Positions 54,400 to 64,000 of a DNA stretch of 64,000 nt are shown one piece after another. Position 1 is the first letter of the stretch; every line of letters starts with the position of its first letter. The position numbers and the translations under genes were made by a program. The notes below the pieces were generated by a model. That model had not been told where the DNA came from, did no database searches, and was given only the letters and a program-made list of their open reading frames with translations. The DNA is from Vanrija pseudolonga (taxonomy: Eukaryota; Basidiomycota; Tremellomycetes; Trichosporonales; Trichosporonaceae): the NCBI RefSeq assembly GCF_020906515.1, contig NC_085850.1, forward strand, positions 4,402,001 through 4,466,000, given 5' to 3'.

Positions 54400-55954
54400 A
54401 TGGCCCCTCCGTCTCCTTCGTACCCGCTCTACACGGGCCCCACCCACACACCCTACCCCATCATTGACCCGGCAGTGTCCACCCTCCTCCCACTCTTCCA
54501 ACCGCCATCACAACAGGCACCAGCATACCCGCCTCGCCCCGAGCTGCCGGTTGCCGTGCCGGCCGGCTGGACCCGCACAGTGCATGCTGCGCCGGCCGCG
54601 TACCCCCGCTCTGGCGAGAACGCTGTCGGCAACCTCGTGCGCGAGTCCAAGCCGTTCTCCACCAATCTGCCCATTCCAGCCGACAAGGCAAACGACAAGG
54701 CGTTCAAGGCCGCCGTGTTCACCACCGAAGCGAACAATATCACACGCGCCCACTACCTCGACCACATCCTCACCGCTGAAGAGGCCGCCTCGTCAACCCA
54801 GCCCCACCTCTGGCTCGGCGTCGAGCGGTGGACGCGCGACAAGCCGACCGGCGGGATCACGCTCATCGTTACCCAGGCCAACGGGCTGATCAAGGAGGTG
54901 AGTGGGCGGGTGGATGGATGCTCGGCGCTGTCGTAGCTCGCAGATGGCTGACGCGACCTAGCAATGGGCGCCGACGATCAAGTCGATCCTTGAGCGCGGC
55001 CCTCGCGCTCCCGGGGCAGAGTTCGGTACTGGCTTGCCCATCCGGCACGACACGCGCGTGCTCATCGACGACGTGTGGTTCCTCGACGCGGTGACGCACG
55101 GCACCAGCATCGACCTGAACGCCAGGCTGCAGGGCACCACCCACACGTGGTACGACACGGCGCGCGACATCCTCAACTTTGTCGCGCACGTCCTTCCTGG
55201 TCTGCAGGGCCAGCGCGCGCCGTACCAGCTCGAGTGGAAGCCCGAGGGAACGGCGCAGTACGCCGACGTGGTGCCGGTCGGCCACTCGTGGGGCGCGAGT
55301 GCCAGCATCCAGGCCGCGGTTGCCCGTCCGGAGCTGTTCCGTGCCATCCTCAGCGTCGAGTCGACTGTAGGTACCTGTTACGCGACACAGCTGACCTCCC
55401 AGTGCCCGCCTTCCAAGGTCCCCTACTCCAAGTTCCTCGAGCTCGGCCCCGGCGCGTTCCCGCAGGCGGCGGGCGCCATCCGCCGGCGCAACGGGTGGCC
55501 GTCGCGCGAGGCGGCGCGCGACCAGATGAGCAAACAGGCTTTCTACAAGGCGTGGCATCCGACCACGTTTGACATCTTCATCTCGCACGGCCTGGTGCCC
55601 ATCAACCCCAAGGACCCGAACGGCGCGGTGCAGCTCGCGACGCCGCCGTGGGCCGAGGCTGCCGTCTTCACCGACGACTCGGCTGTCGGCGCGACGTGGG
55701 ACAAGCTGCTGCAGCTGCGCATCCCCTCGGGCTTCATCATGTGCGGGGACAAGGAGCCGATCTGGACCGGCGGCAGCGTGCTCACGCGCGAGCTGGTGTG
55801 GCGGCCCTGGAGGAGCCGCAACGAGCGCATTGCGGATGGTGGGCACCTGCTGGTGCAGGAGAAGCCTGAGGAACTCGCCGAGGCCATCTGGCGGTTCTTC
55901 ACCACGCTTGATGCTGGCGCGTGGGACGTGGATCGGAGCAAGGCCAAGTTGTAG
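54400..55954 (+). CDS. Alpha/beta-hydrolase
   Basis: Two exons, 54400-54897 and 54962-55954; 496 residues. The first ~110 residues are Pro-rich. LIVTQANGL plus the splice into QWAPTIKSIL gives the first core strand and oxyanion region. VVPVGHSWGASASIQAAVA is the nucleophile elbow (GxSxG; Ser catalytic). FIMCGDKEPIWTG probably carries the acid and ADGGHLLVQEKPEELA the catalytic His, in the normal order for a peroxisomal-type or epoxide-hydrolase-like fold. No signal peptide. The terminal AKL is close to a peroxisomal PTS1 (SKL-like: RSKAKL), so import into peroxisomes is possible. Substrate unknown; two acyltransferase genes follow. Confidence 0.8.
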
Positions 55955-56419
55955 TAGAGTACGCTTGCGCGGGAGTGCATCCCCGCTTGCCCCAGAAGAA
56001 TACATTGTATCGTGGATGGTGAGGTGAGACTCGAGCGGCGCCGCTCCGAGGTGTCAACATCTCAAGTGCAAGCGTACGTGACGCGGAATAACCCGTGCCG
56101 ACGTCATGAAGAGGACAGGAAGCTCCATCTCCGCTGACTGAACACAATCCATGAGGCCAAGAGACCTCTCATGGGGATTGCTACCCGGCGTTTGTCACTG
56201 TGGAACACTGCCGAAGCGGCGCAGACGACAACCCAAGGCTTGGCGGTAGGGTTGTTGTCGCAAATCACGGGTTAATGATAACGGGCTGTAATGACCGCGT
56301 CCAGTTTGGCCCTCTCTAACTCTAACCTCGGCTCCACTTGTATATAGCCCGGTTGTTGGGTTCTGGGTGGTTACCAACGACATCACATCGTCAACGAACA
56401 CCGCACCGTCGCCATCAAC
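55955..56419. other. Intergenic region, hydrolase / acyltransferase 1
   Basis: About 465 nt with no supported gene. It contains the TATA box at 56341. Confidence 0.5.
56341..56347 (+). promoter_or_regulatory. TATA box of acyltransferase 1
   Basis: TATATAG, 72 nt before the ATG at 56420. Confidence 0.5.
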
Positions 56420-57912
56420 ATGGGTGTCTCGAAGATCGAAGAGCCACAACAGCGGCGTCGTGAGCACCATACTCCAGAGTTCCCCCCGCGTGGCTGACAC
56501 ATGTTCCAGTGACGCTGTTTGAGCGGTACGCGCTCGCAACGTACAACACCGGCAATCCAATGGTCATCAACTTTGTCGTGCAGTACCCGTCGTCCGAGCT
56601 GCCAGCAGTCGAGGCGCGGCTGCCGGAACGCATCGCCTTCCTTCAGGCCCAGCTGCCCATGATGTCCGCCCGTCTGGTTGACACCAAGACGACCAAGCCC
56701 AAGTGGCAAGCTGGACCGCCATGGCCGACAGAAAAGCTCCTCAGCACCGCTACCATCCCACCACCTCGCTCGGACGAGAACGAACTTGCGTCCATCCAGC
56801 GTGCTGAGCTTGAGCGGTTCCGCGCTCACGACTTTGTGGCTGGCCCTGTGTGGTCAGTACGTGTCTTCTCCTCGCCGACTTCCCCACACGGCTACGTGAG
56901 CTTCATCACCAATCACGTCATGACCGACGGCACCGGCGCCCTGCGCCTCGTGACCCACCTTCTGTCGGCCGCCCCGCCGACCGTCGAGGCCGAGCCGTTC
57001 GCCTCTCGTATAGTCTACGAAAAGGCCATGCCCATCAAGCCGGGCTTCCTCTTCCTCCTGCCAGTACTGTGGCGCGAGATCATCGTGCCAAACCTCCCGG
57101 GGGTCCTGCAGCGGAAATTCTCAGCCGGAGAGCCTTGGCCCGGCATCTTCGAGTCGCCACTAGGCAAGCCACTCGACGTGGCATTGACAGGCCTGCCCGC
57201 CGACACGGTCGCGCGACTCAAGACGGCCGCCAAGGCCCGAGGCGTGGCGACTCTTCACCCCGTGGTGCAGATTGCCTTTTCGGCTGCCGTCTGGTCCGTG
57301 TTCCACTCGGCGTCCGAGCCCGACCTGCGCTTCGTGACCAGCGTGCCGAAGGCGGAGCGCGACGTCAGCAAGGGGCACTCGAGCATTGGGGTGTACGTTG
57401 CCCTGCTCGAGTCTGGGGGCACAACGAGCGGGAGCCAAAAATTCTGGGACGTGGCGCGCGCCGAGGCCAAGTTCCTCAAGGCGCCCGCCACGCTCGACAA
57501 GGGGCGCAAGACCATCGGCCTGTTGGCTTGGATTCCCGACACCGGCGTCCAGGCCGCTCCGAAGGGCGTTGAGGGCACGACGACAGGCTTCGAGCGATAC
57601 CTGTACGAACGGAGCTCAACGAGCGCACCGTTCTTTGAGAGCCTCATGATCTCCAACCTGGGCCTGTGGAAGCTGCCCGAGGGTGCGACAGACGCCATCT
57701 GGGGACAGGCCAACCATCCCTGCTCGCTCGCACTGGGGAGCAGTATCTACTCGCACGACGGAGGGCTGCGATGCTCAACGCAGTTCTATGAGGGTGCGCC
57801 GGCGACACGTGCCCAGGTGGAGCGGGTACATGCCGTGTGGATGCGGCTGCTGGAGCGAGCTGCGGATGGGCTGAAGGACGGGGCTACGATTGCCGAGGCC
57901 ACGGCCGACTAA
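56420..57912 (+). CDS. Alcohol-acetyltransferase/condensation-like acyltransferase
   Basis: Two exons, 56420-56459 and 56510-57912; 480 residues. The short first exon codes for MGVSKIEEPQQRR and joins in phase to LTLFERYALATYNTGN. FITNHVMTDGTGALRLVTHL carries the HxxxDG acyltransfer motif (His general base) of the CoA-dependent acyltransferase fold that also includes NRPS condensation and yeast Atf-type domains. FVTSVPKAERDVSKGHSSIG and SLMISNLGLWKLP fit the C-terminal half. It should move an acyl group from acyl-CoA to an alcohol or similar acceptor; the acceptor is unknown. It converges with the BAHD gene, with only 49 nt between the stop codons. Confidence 0.78.
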
Positions 57913-57961
57913 GGTGCAGGATTACATCACAGCTCTAGATATGCAAATGCAGAATGCTTCT

Positions 57962-59569
57962 TCATCCCCTCAGCTCCGGGTCGGCGATGAGCCGACCCAT
58001 CGCCTCCTCCTCCAGCCACAGCGCGACAAACACGCCGGGCTCAAACCACTTGCTGCCCTGCTCGCCGCGCGGCACGGCCTTGCGCGCAATGACGAGGTAT
58101 CCTCCGAAGCCGTGCACGAGGTTGTGGACGTAGCACGGGCGGCCAGCGCCAAAGTCGGCGTCGTAGAGCGCCGAGCGTGCCCAGTTGGTGCTGCACACGG
58201 TCGTGTTACCCGGGAAGACGATCCACTCGCGGGTAGGGTCGAGGTCGTGCGCGCGGCGGTGGAGCCAGGCTGCAAGGCGCTCGCTGGTGACGCCTTCGAT
58301 GGCAGACCTCACGCGCTGAGCGGCCACCACGCCGCCGGTGGGCGCGAGCACGTCACCTGCGCGCACGTTGAAGCCCAGGCACACGTTGAAGCACCCCGGC
58401 GCGGTCTCGGGCAGGGGCGGGTCGAACCGCCGGCGGTCGTCGCACGCAACCTCAAAGTCGAGCTGCGTCTCGGGCGAGTGCTGACGAGCGCGGGCGATAA
58501 GGCGGAAGATGTGGGCCGCGAACGCGTCCTGCGGCGAGACAAAGCTGTCCGAGCCAGCCAACGTGGTTTTGTGGATGCGGCGCACGTCGTCGGCAGAAAA
58601 CTCGAGGCCGTAGGTGAGCGGCTTGGCGCCCGAGGCGGTATGCCATGGCGGCGGAGTGCCGCGCGGCCGGCCAGCCGCGGCGTCGAGCGCGTCGACCTCG
58701 GCAGGCGGGACGAGCGCCGCATCGAGCGGGGCCGGGGGGTTGTCCTTGCCGGTGGGGTCGCGCGCCCACGAGTCGTACCGGAACACGTCGAGCGCGGCCT
58801 CCGTCTCCACGAGCGCAGGGTCGGCAGCGTCGGCATCAAGGTCGCCCGCCGCGAGGGCATCGAGTGCGTCCGTGTCGAACGGCCTGGACGGCAGGGTTGG
58901 CGTCTTGCCCGCCGCGATCTCGGCATGCACCGCTGTCCAGTCGTGCAGGAACGTGCCGAGGGCGCCGGCGTCGAACAGGGCGTGCGACGAGGCAAAGCAC
59001 AGCGCCGCGCCGTCGGTGAAGCGGGTGATCTTGACACCGGCCGTGGCGCCGTCGCCGCCGTCCCCGCGGCCCGGCGCATCGATCGGCTTGGACAGCTCGG
59101 GGCCGAGGGAGAGGTCGTAGACGGCTTCGAGCTGGTAGATGCCGCTGTGACCCTCGAGAGGGGACGGCAGGATCTCGGCGAGGCTGCGCGCATCGTCGAC
59201 GACCGTGAAGCGCATACCCGGGTCGTCAGCCTGTCCGTACGACATCCACGTGCGCTTGTACCGCTTGGTGTAGGGCCGGCCCTCGTCCCCCGGCTGGGTC
59301 AGGCGGAGACGGCCCGCGAGCTGGGGGTATGCCGACAGGACGGCGGCGAGCGAGCGCTGCAGGGCATCCAGGTCGTCGAGAGCCGCAGCTCCCTCGGCGT
59401 CGTAGAATACGAGCCCGGCAGCGTTGGGCATGCTCACTGCTGGTACGCAGACGAGCGGGATCGGCCCGGTGTGTGGGGCCGCCTTGGAGGCGGGGTGGAC
59501 GCGGACGTCGAGGACTGGCGTTGTCGTGTTGGTCTGCTGTCAGCTTGGCGGGCGGGAGTTGCTCACCAT
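57962..59569 (-). CDS. BAHD-type acyltransferase
   Basis: Minus strand, exons 59569-59567 and 59533-57962; 524 residues. The first exon appears to be only the ATG, followed directly by GTGAGC; splicing after 33 nt gives M then TNTTTPVLDVRVHPASKAAP. Reading without the splice meets a stop, so the intron is needed unless translation starts at 59437. FASSHALFDAGALGTFLHDW holds HXXXD, with His as general base; YDADFGAGRPCYV corresponds to the DFGWG motif of BAHD enzymes (Trp replaced by Ala). These enzymes acylate alcohols or amines with acyl-CoA. Fungal members include trichothecene 3-O-acetyltransferases. Substrate unknown. It sits tail-to-tail with another acyltransferase. Confidence 0.82.
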
Positions 59570-60062
59570 CTTTGCTTGGGGTCTACCTGTACGTCCTCTT
59601 GGCGACTGTTATATGTACACGAGACGCGCTGCAGAGAGCGACACTGAGAAATGTAGCTTTTGTGATGTTGTTCTTGTTGCCCGCTCCACGACTCGACGAT
59701 GAGGTCATTCCGAGCTCGGATCCGAAATTTCTCAGGGCGGCGCTGGCCGACTCCGAGTCCGAGATTGTGATCGCGACGCCGAGGCCGCCGCAAGTCGCGT
59801 GCGGCGCGACTTGGGACGGAGCCGGGGCGGGCAAGCGGGCATTGGGGGTGTCCCGGCCGACATTGTGGCGTTCATTGCTACAACCGCTGTGCAATTATGA
59901 CGCGTTGCATGTGGCCCAATCCGGCATGCAAAGGCTCCTCACCCTGCAGTGCACGGCTTCGGTCAGCTCTGACTGGTAGTTGGAGACAGTTCTGACATTC
60001 TGTTTTCGCTTCATTGATATTTGTGCTACTTTGACTACTCCACTGTGAGGTGGCACTTTGAA
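59570..60062. other. Intergenic region, BAHD / PG-binding-like protein
   Basis: About 490 nt; the promoter of the BAHD gene and the 3' flank of the next minus-strand gene. Nothing else supported. Confidence 0.45.
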
Positions 60063-60738
60063 TCAGGACGACGTCGAGCACCCACCACCGCCAAAGAGCA
60101 GCGACCAGGTGCACCGCCCTACCCTGCCTCGGTATTGTGCAGGGATGCCGCCCTTCCTTTGAAAGTCGACCAGAGATGCGTAGGACGAGGACCATTTGCC
60201 ATTCACCTCAACGTCGTCATAATACCACATTTGGAGGAGCAGCTGGAGCGCCGTGATGTATCTCGTGGGCGAACCACTGTACCCAACCTGGAGCAGTTTT
60301 CCAAGGAGCTCATCTTGGGCGAAGTATGGCTTGACAAAGCTTGGCGTCCACGCCCTCTGGTACCGCTCCACTTCGGCAGCAGTCTTGGGTCCGTAGTCAC
60401 CATCGACCAGAAGCTGGTTGCTCGGGCCGTTGCGCTCATTGATAATGTTCTGGAGGGCCGCGACTGCTGTCCAAGGAGACCTGGGAGCGCTCGTGTGAAC
60501 TTGCCCTCCGAGGCCGAGCATATACAGTGGGGCAGGCTTTGGCGTAAGTCGACTGTGGCTGGAACAGGCTCACGTTTCGTTCCGCGAGGTGGGTGACCTC
60601 GTCGCGAGCATCAACGGCAGCAGGCCCGTCGCGGGCATCAAGCTGGTCGCCAGTAGCGACGTCACGTGCTTGTTTGCCGTCGTGAGGGAGCGCAAAGGCC
60701 GTGGTGAGGAGTGCAGTGAGGATGTTGGAGAGACGCAT
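60063..60738 (-). CDS. Small secreted protein with two peptidoglycan-binding-like domains
   Basis: Minus-strand exons 60738-60574 and 60536-60063, joined by a 37-nt intron (GTGAGC to CCAAAG); 212 residues. Signal peptide MRLSNILTALLTTAFALP, then a linker ending with HLAERN. Domain 1: AVAALQNIINERNGPSNQLL, VDGDYGPKTAAEVERYQRA, close to the PG_binding_1 pattern (Leu-rich helix, then VDGxxGPxT, then FQ/YQ). Domain 2: RYITALQLLLQMWYYDDVEV, NGKWSSSYASLVDFQRKGG, a diverged second copy. Such domains normally bind bacterial cell-wall peptidoglycan and usually sit on hydrolases; here no catalytic domain is present. A TATA box lies upstream. The exact intron is my best phase-compatible choice. Confidence 0.7.
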
Positions 60739-60779
60739 GGTGGTTGATGGTGAAGAGGGTGCATGCGGCATCTGCAGGT

Positions 60780-60786
60780 TTATATA
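60780..60786 (-). promoter_or_regulatory. TATA box of PG-binding-like gene
   Basis: TATATAA on the minus strand, 41 nt upstream of the ATG at 60738. The tight spacing supports the chosen start. Confidence 0.6.
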
Positions 60787-62606
60787 CCTTGAGCTGGAGG
60801 CTCCTGGGTGATCGAGGGCTGCAGGTTGACATGGCCCCCTCCCCACCCAGGATCAAGCATCGTCCACGTCAGTCAGCGAGAGGGTGAGCTCCACCGAGTC
60901 TCGGCGCCATTCGCACGTCCGTCGTCGTCGAATGCTGCGCCTGTCATGTCAAGGATAACGGCACACGGAAAGTTTATAATAGAAGCGATGGTGCCAAGAC
61001 TTTTGATACAAGGTCAGCTGTTCACCATCTCGCCTGCATTCTTTTCCGTCTTGTGCACATTATCGCACTTTAACGAGTCCCGTAGTGGGTAGCTGGCCAT
61101 AGTACATCCCCGGGTCAGCACCGACGGAATGGGGTGAGGGATAGAACTAATGCCCATCAATGCCAAGACACACGGCGGGCAATGAGATTAGTGTTTCATC
61201 GCTGGCACGGATGGTCGGAGCCCGTCTTATCGCGTCACGGTGCGATCATATATCACATCGCCCGTTGACGGGGCCCGATTGGAGTGGACCACCCACCTCG
61301 CTCCACGACCCCGCTACACCACACGTCAAGGTGGGCTGTGTCACGCGCACATGGTTGTCAAGGACCTCGTTCTTGTCCTTACCTTTAAATGGCCGTCGAG
61401 GCCGTTAGAGTTGGCTTGGCGTGCGACTTTACCTCAAAGCCAGCTTAGCACCGCCCTCTGTGGGATTAGGTCTTCGCACGTTCTCGGACGACGCGGAGGA
61501 GCGGGTCTGAACTCGACGTAAGCTGTGCTGGCCCGCTCCGTCTCGTTTCAAGAGTCAAGCTGGTAGGAGAGACAACGTTGTAGCAAGATCGGACGTTGTC
61601 GAGGGGCTGAGGTCGTAACATTCCCCGGTCGGACATCTATGACTCCACCTGCGTCAACTTGAACTTTGGCAGGTATCCTCCCATACCGCGTACAGCAGAG
61701 GTTAAATTGGATCGAAGGCGGCACTGCACGGCACACAACAGTGTGTCGACAGGGGACGGCAACGTAACGAGCGGGAGAGGATGCGCGGTCAGAAGTGTCA
61801 GCGTGAAGAGGAGTGGTGGGCGGGCCTGGTGTTCCCACGGGCACGCCTGTGTCAGCATGGAGGCTAATCTGTGTGTTGCGCTTCTGATGTGCAGAGGATA
61901 TGATGAGTCCCATGTGTGATCGGAGGACGGGGCCGCCGGCGTGACATGGAGCCCAAGGTGATGGGAAGAACTGGGCTACGCTCGGGTCACGATCAAGATT
62001 CGTGCTTGCACAGCATCGGTGCATACCGAGCACGGTACTTCTCGGCTTTAGTATAAGATGGATAGCCGGGGAGTCATTGCGCTGCACTCATGTGGTGCGA
62101 AGGAAGACCTCGATGGCGGGCCGTGAACGGGGCGCGTGATAGAAGAGTTGGCCGTTGTGGCGGCCTGAGCGGATTCACCACCCCGTGAGGCGCGCACTGG
62201 CTGATCAAAGTTGTTTGCTCACATTGCAACAGAAGAGTTGGCTTTTGCGGCGGTTCAAGCACCTGAGTAAACGAGCAGAGCGGCGGAACTTGCGTCTTAG
62301 CTTCGTGGTTCGTGGTGACGCCCCTGCATTGGCACGCAAGAGATCAAGGGGGTGTCAGTCTCAATCGAATACACCTCCTCCACCATGAATAAGCGAGAGA
62401 CTGGCCCGTGCTGCACGGTGCTCCCACTTCTCAAGGGAACTTCGCTCCGCCTCACACAGCTTTATTCAGATACTCTGACGATGTAAAAGGAGAAGCACGT
62501 TGCCTATTCCAGTGAGCGCTGGCTCACTCGTCGAAAGACAAAGATCGATTGCTCTTCTGCACCCATCCCGCCTCACGCAATCTTTCCCTCAAGGGTGATA
62601 GCTACG
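60787..62606. other. Gene-poor region before the right-edge gene
   Basis: About 1.8 kb. No supported gene. A short direct repeat begins AGAAGAGTTGGC at 62141 and 62231, 90 nt apart. Base composition becomes visibly more AT-rich to the right. Confidence 0.45.
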
Positions 62607-64000
62607 ATGCCGAATGATGATGGCAAGCCGAGCATTCTACGTCCATTCAAGCGCGCCATTTGGAAAGTATGTCACCGCTGATGCCCGCCAACTCACACTC
62701 AGGAACTTCATGGCCGTACCACGAGCAACAAGACTGATGGTATGCGGGAAGTACAAGGCCCGCCCGACCTCCCGAAGGACAAGGAACTGGACACTCTTCC
62801 GTACAATACCCACGGTCTGAACTTTAGAGGTTCCATGTTCATCGAGTTCGGCGATATCCCCAACGTCAATGTTGCAGGCGATGATGGCCGAATAGTTGAG
62901 GCCAGACGCATGTTCTTCGAGGACCAGTGGTGGCAATATTCAGAACTGTATCCCAACGACTTCGGCGTCAACGCTTTACCGACAAACATCAGAAATTTCA
63001 TCAGAGAGAGCCCTGGAGGTGAAGAACGATGGAAAAGGGGCCAGGCAGAGATGCTGGAAGTGATTTCATTCAAGATTCGAGACATCAGTTCCGAGACCGT
63101 TGATGCGTCTTGGTTCAAGACGATCATGAAGGATCATCTACTGTAGAGACCAAAAAGGTCTCGTACAAGTACTGGGTTGAGGACGGAGCAGAGCAGAGAG
63201 TGAGATGGAGACAGGTACGTGGATCACCGCGATGTTCCTGACCAGCTATTACTGTAGGAGCACCGAAAGGCGATAGCACATGAACTCAAGTTTTCAAGCG
63301 AGGACAAAAAACGACATCTTCGACAGAAGTACAACGTCGATGTCTCCAATGACTCTCAACGGAGCCGCTTTGTTGCAGAAGTCTTCATTCAGTCTGGTGT
63401 CGCCTCCCTTCAGCAACCATCACCCGTTTTCCCGTTCCACGGAGAGTGGCCAGAGGACTACCCATTCCTTATTCAACGTCAGCCGCCTCCCAGTGCAATC
63501 AAGGGAACAATCCGGGGTATCACGGCCGTTCTTCTCGGCATGTGGGCTTACAGCGACCCTAAATCAGTCATGCAAGTCTTCGTTCTCTCTCCAGGACCGA
63601 TTTCGGAGGATATTCGCCAAGAACATCTGGGTCTGATTTTGCCTCCTCGCCTTCGTTCAATGATGGAGCTGCTGCTCTACAATATCGCAGAACAGTCAGC
63701 ATACCGAACAGGCGCCGTTGAGCTGGGAGCATGTGTCTCAATTCTGTGTGCCTCCTCGGATAACAGTACATGGGAGGAATGCGACCGCGCACTTTTCGAT
63801 CGGAAGCGAGAGGAGGTGCTGCAGAGATTACCGGCACCAGACAAGTATAAGAGCAGCCGGCAACTCCACGCTATTCGCCTCGCCTTAGTATATGCTACAA
63901 TGGTTTTTGCTTTCCACACGCGATTCAGGGCAGCTGAGGAGCAAGTGACGGCCAGATCAACAAATTTGAACTTGGCCAGTGAAGCTGCCGCTGCGACGGC
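62607..64000 (+). CDS. Unknown gene, 3' truncated by window edge
   Basis: Exon 62607-62666 (MPNDDGKPSILRPFKRAIWK), a 36-nt intron (GTATGT to CTCAG), then a frame open to 63146: ELHGRTTSNKTDGMREVQGP, GLNFRGSMFIEFGDIPNVNV, RMFFEDQWWQYSELYPNDFG. A second frame runs from about 63130 (VETKKVSYKYWVEDGAEQRV), is spliced over 63204-63246 (GTACGT to TGTAG), and stays open to the edge: EHRKAIAHELKFSSEDKKRH, FPFHGEWPEDYPFLIQRQPP, MELLLYNIAEQSAYRTGAVE. The two frames differ by one step near 63130-63150; I found no clear intron there, so either a weak intron or a frameshift separates them. No known domain. Codon use and base composition are more AT-rich than in the rest of the window. Confidence 0.55.

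Noticed and set aside
54890-56005. 371-codon minus-strand frame over the alpha/beta-hydrolase
   Set aside because: Arg/Val/Ala-rich shadow; no domain, while the sense strand has GHSWGAS and the catalytic His region.
57890-59647. 585-codon open frame on the plus strand, antisense to the BAHD gene
   Set aside because: It is Arg/Gly/Val-rich without domains, and mirrors C/G-ending codons of the real minus-strand gene, whose HXXXD and DFGxG motifs are clear.
1-64000. CRISPR array, riboswitch, bacterial operon or origin of replication
   Set aside because: No regularly spaced short repeats; intron-rich eukaryotic genes throughout, so prokaryotic features are not expected.

Overview
The window looks like nuclear DNA of a basidiomycete yeast. 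Genes carry many short GT...AG introns (mostly 33-60 nt, with CTAAC/CTGAC-like branch sites), third codon positions are strongly C/G-biased, and the gene set is fungal: vacuolar alpha-mannosidase, PTR2-type peptide transporter, chitinase with a Ser/Thr linker, UPF1-like helicase with NFX1 zinc fingers, LtrA-like membrane protein. A Tremellomycete of the Trichosporon type is my inference, not a demonstrated identity. No prokaryotic operon, CRISPR array, rRNA operon or recognisable retroelement was found.

Layout. 1-2175: 3' part of a ZNFX1/Hrr1-like helicase. 2.6-7.2 kb: three tandem F-box-like paralogues, the middle one broken. 7.7-10.4 kb: secreted GH18 chitinase. 10.45-12.1 kb: DHA2-type exporter (minus). 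13.1-13.8 kb: DJ-1/PfpI protein. 14.6-18.3 kb: six small genes for short proteins with an Arg-rich leader and one membrane segment, three of them sharing an EWWRR motif and two sharing a GF-SAS-W-GAS block; a bipartite promoter element with fixed spacing lies ahead of two of them. 18.4-21.3 kb: a lineage-specific unknown family (minus). 21.7-24.4 kb: BRCT protein. 24.7-26.1 kb: 2OG-Fe(II) dioxygenase. 26.1-28.7 kb: LtrA-like protein (minus). 29.2-31.6 kb: NTF2-like/flavin monooxygenase. 32.5-36.0 kb: alpha-mannosidase AMS1. 36.0-39.3 kb: gene-poor, with an intron-containing tRNA-Met. 39.3-41.3 kb: PTR2. 41.4-45.3 kb: three units of a small secreted-protein family (one decayed). 47.13-51.51 kb: three copies of a 1,462-bp tandem repeat. 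51.9-53.7 kb: amino-acid/GABA-type permease. 54.4-59.6 kb: alpha/beta hydrolase and two HXXXD acyltransferases. 60.1-60.7 kb: small secreted protein with two peptidoglycan-binding-like domains. 62.6-64.0 kb: unknown gene running off the right edge.

How the genes fit together. Much of the window is accessory: secreted proteins, transporters and recently duplicated families. Nutrient uptake and turnover are represented by PTR2, the permease, AMS1 and the chitinase. The hydrolase and two acyltransferases could form a small ester/acyl-transfer neighbourhood. The most unusual parts are the small membrane-protein cluster with its shared promoter element, the apparently perfect 1,462-bp triplication, the three-unit secreted family with a duplicated upstream block, and the secreted peptidoglycan-binding-like protein. 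Splice sites were placed by eye from frame continuity and consensus.
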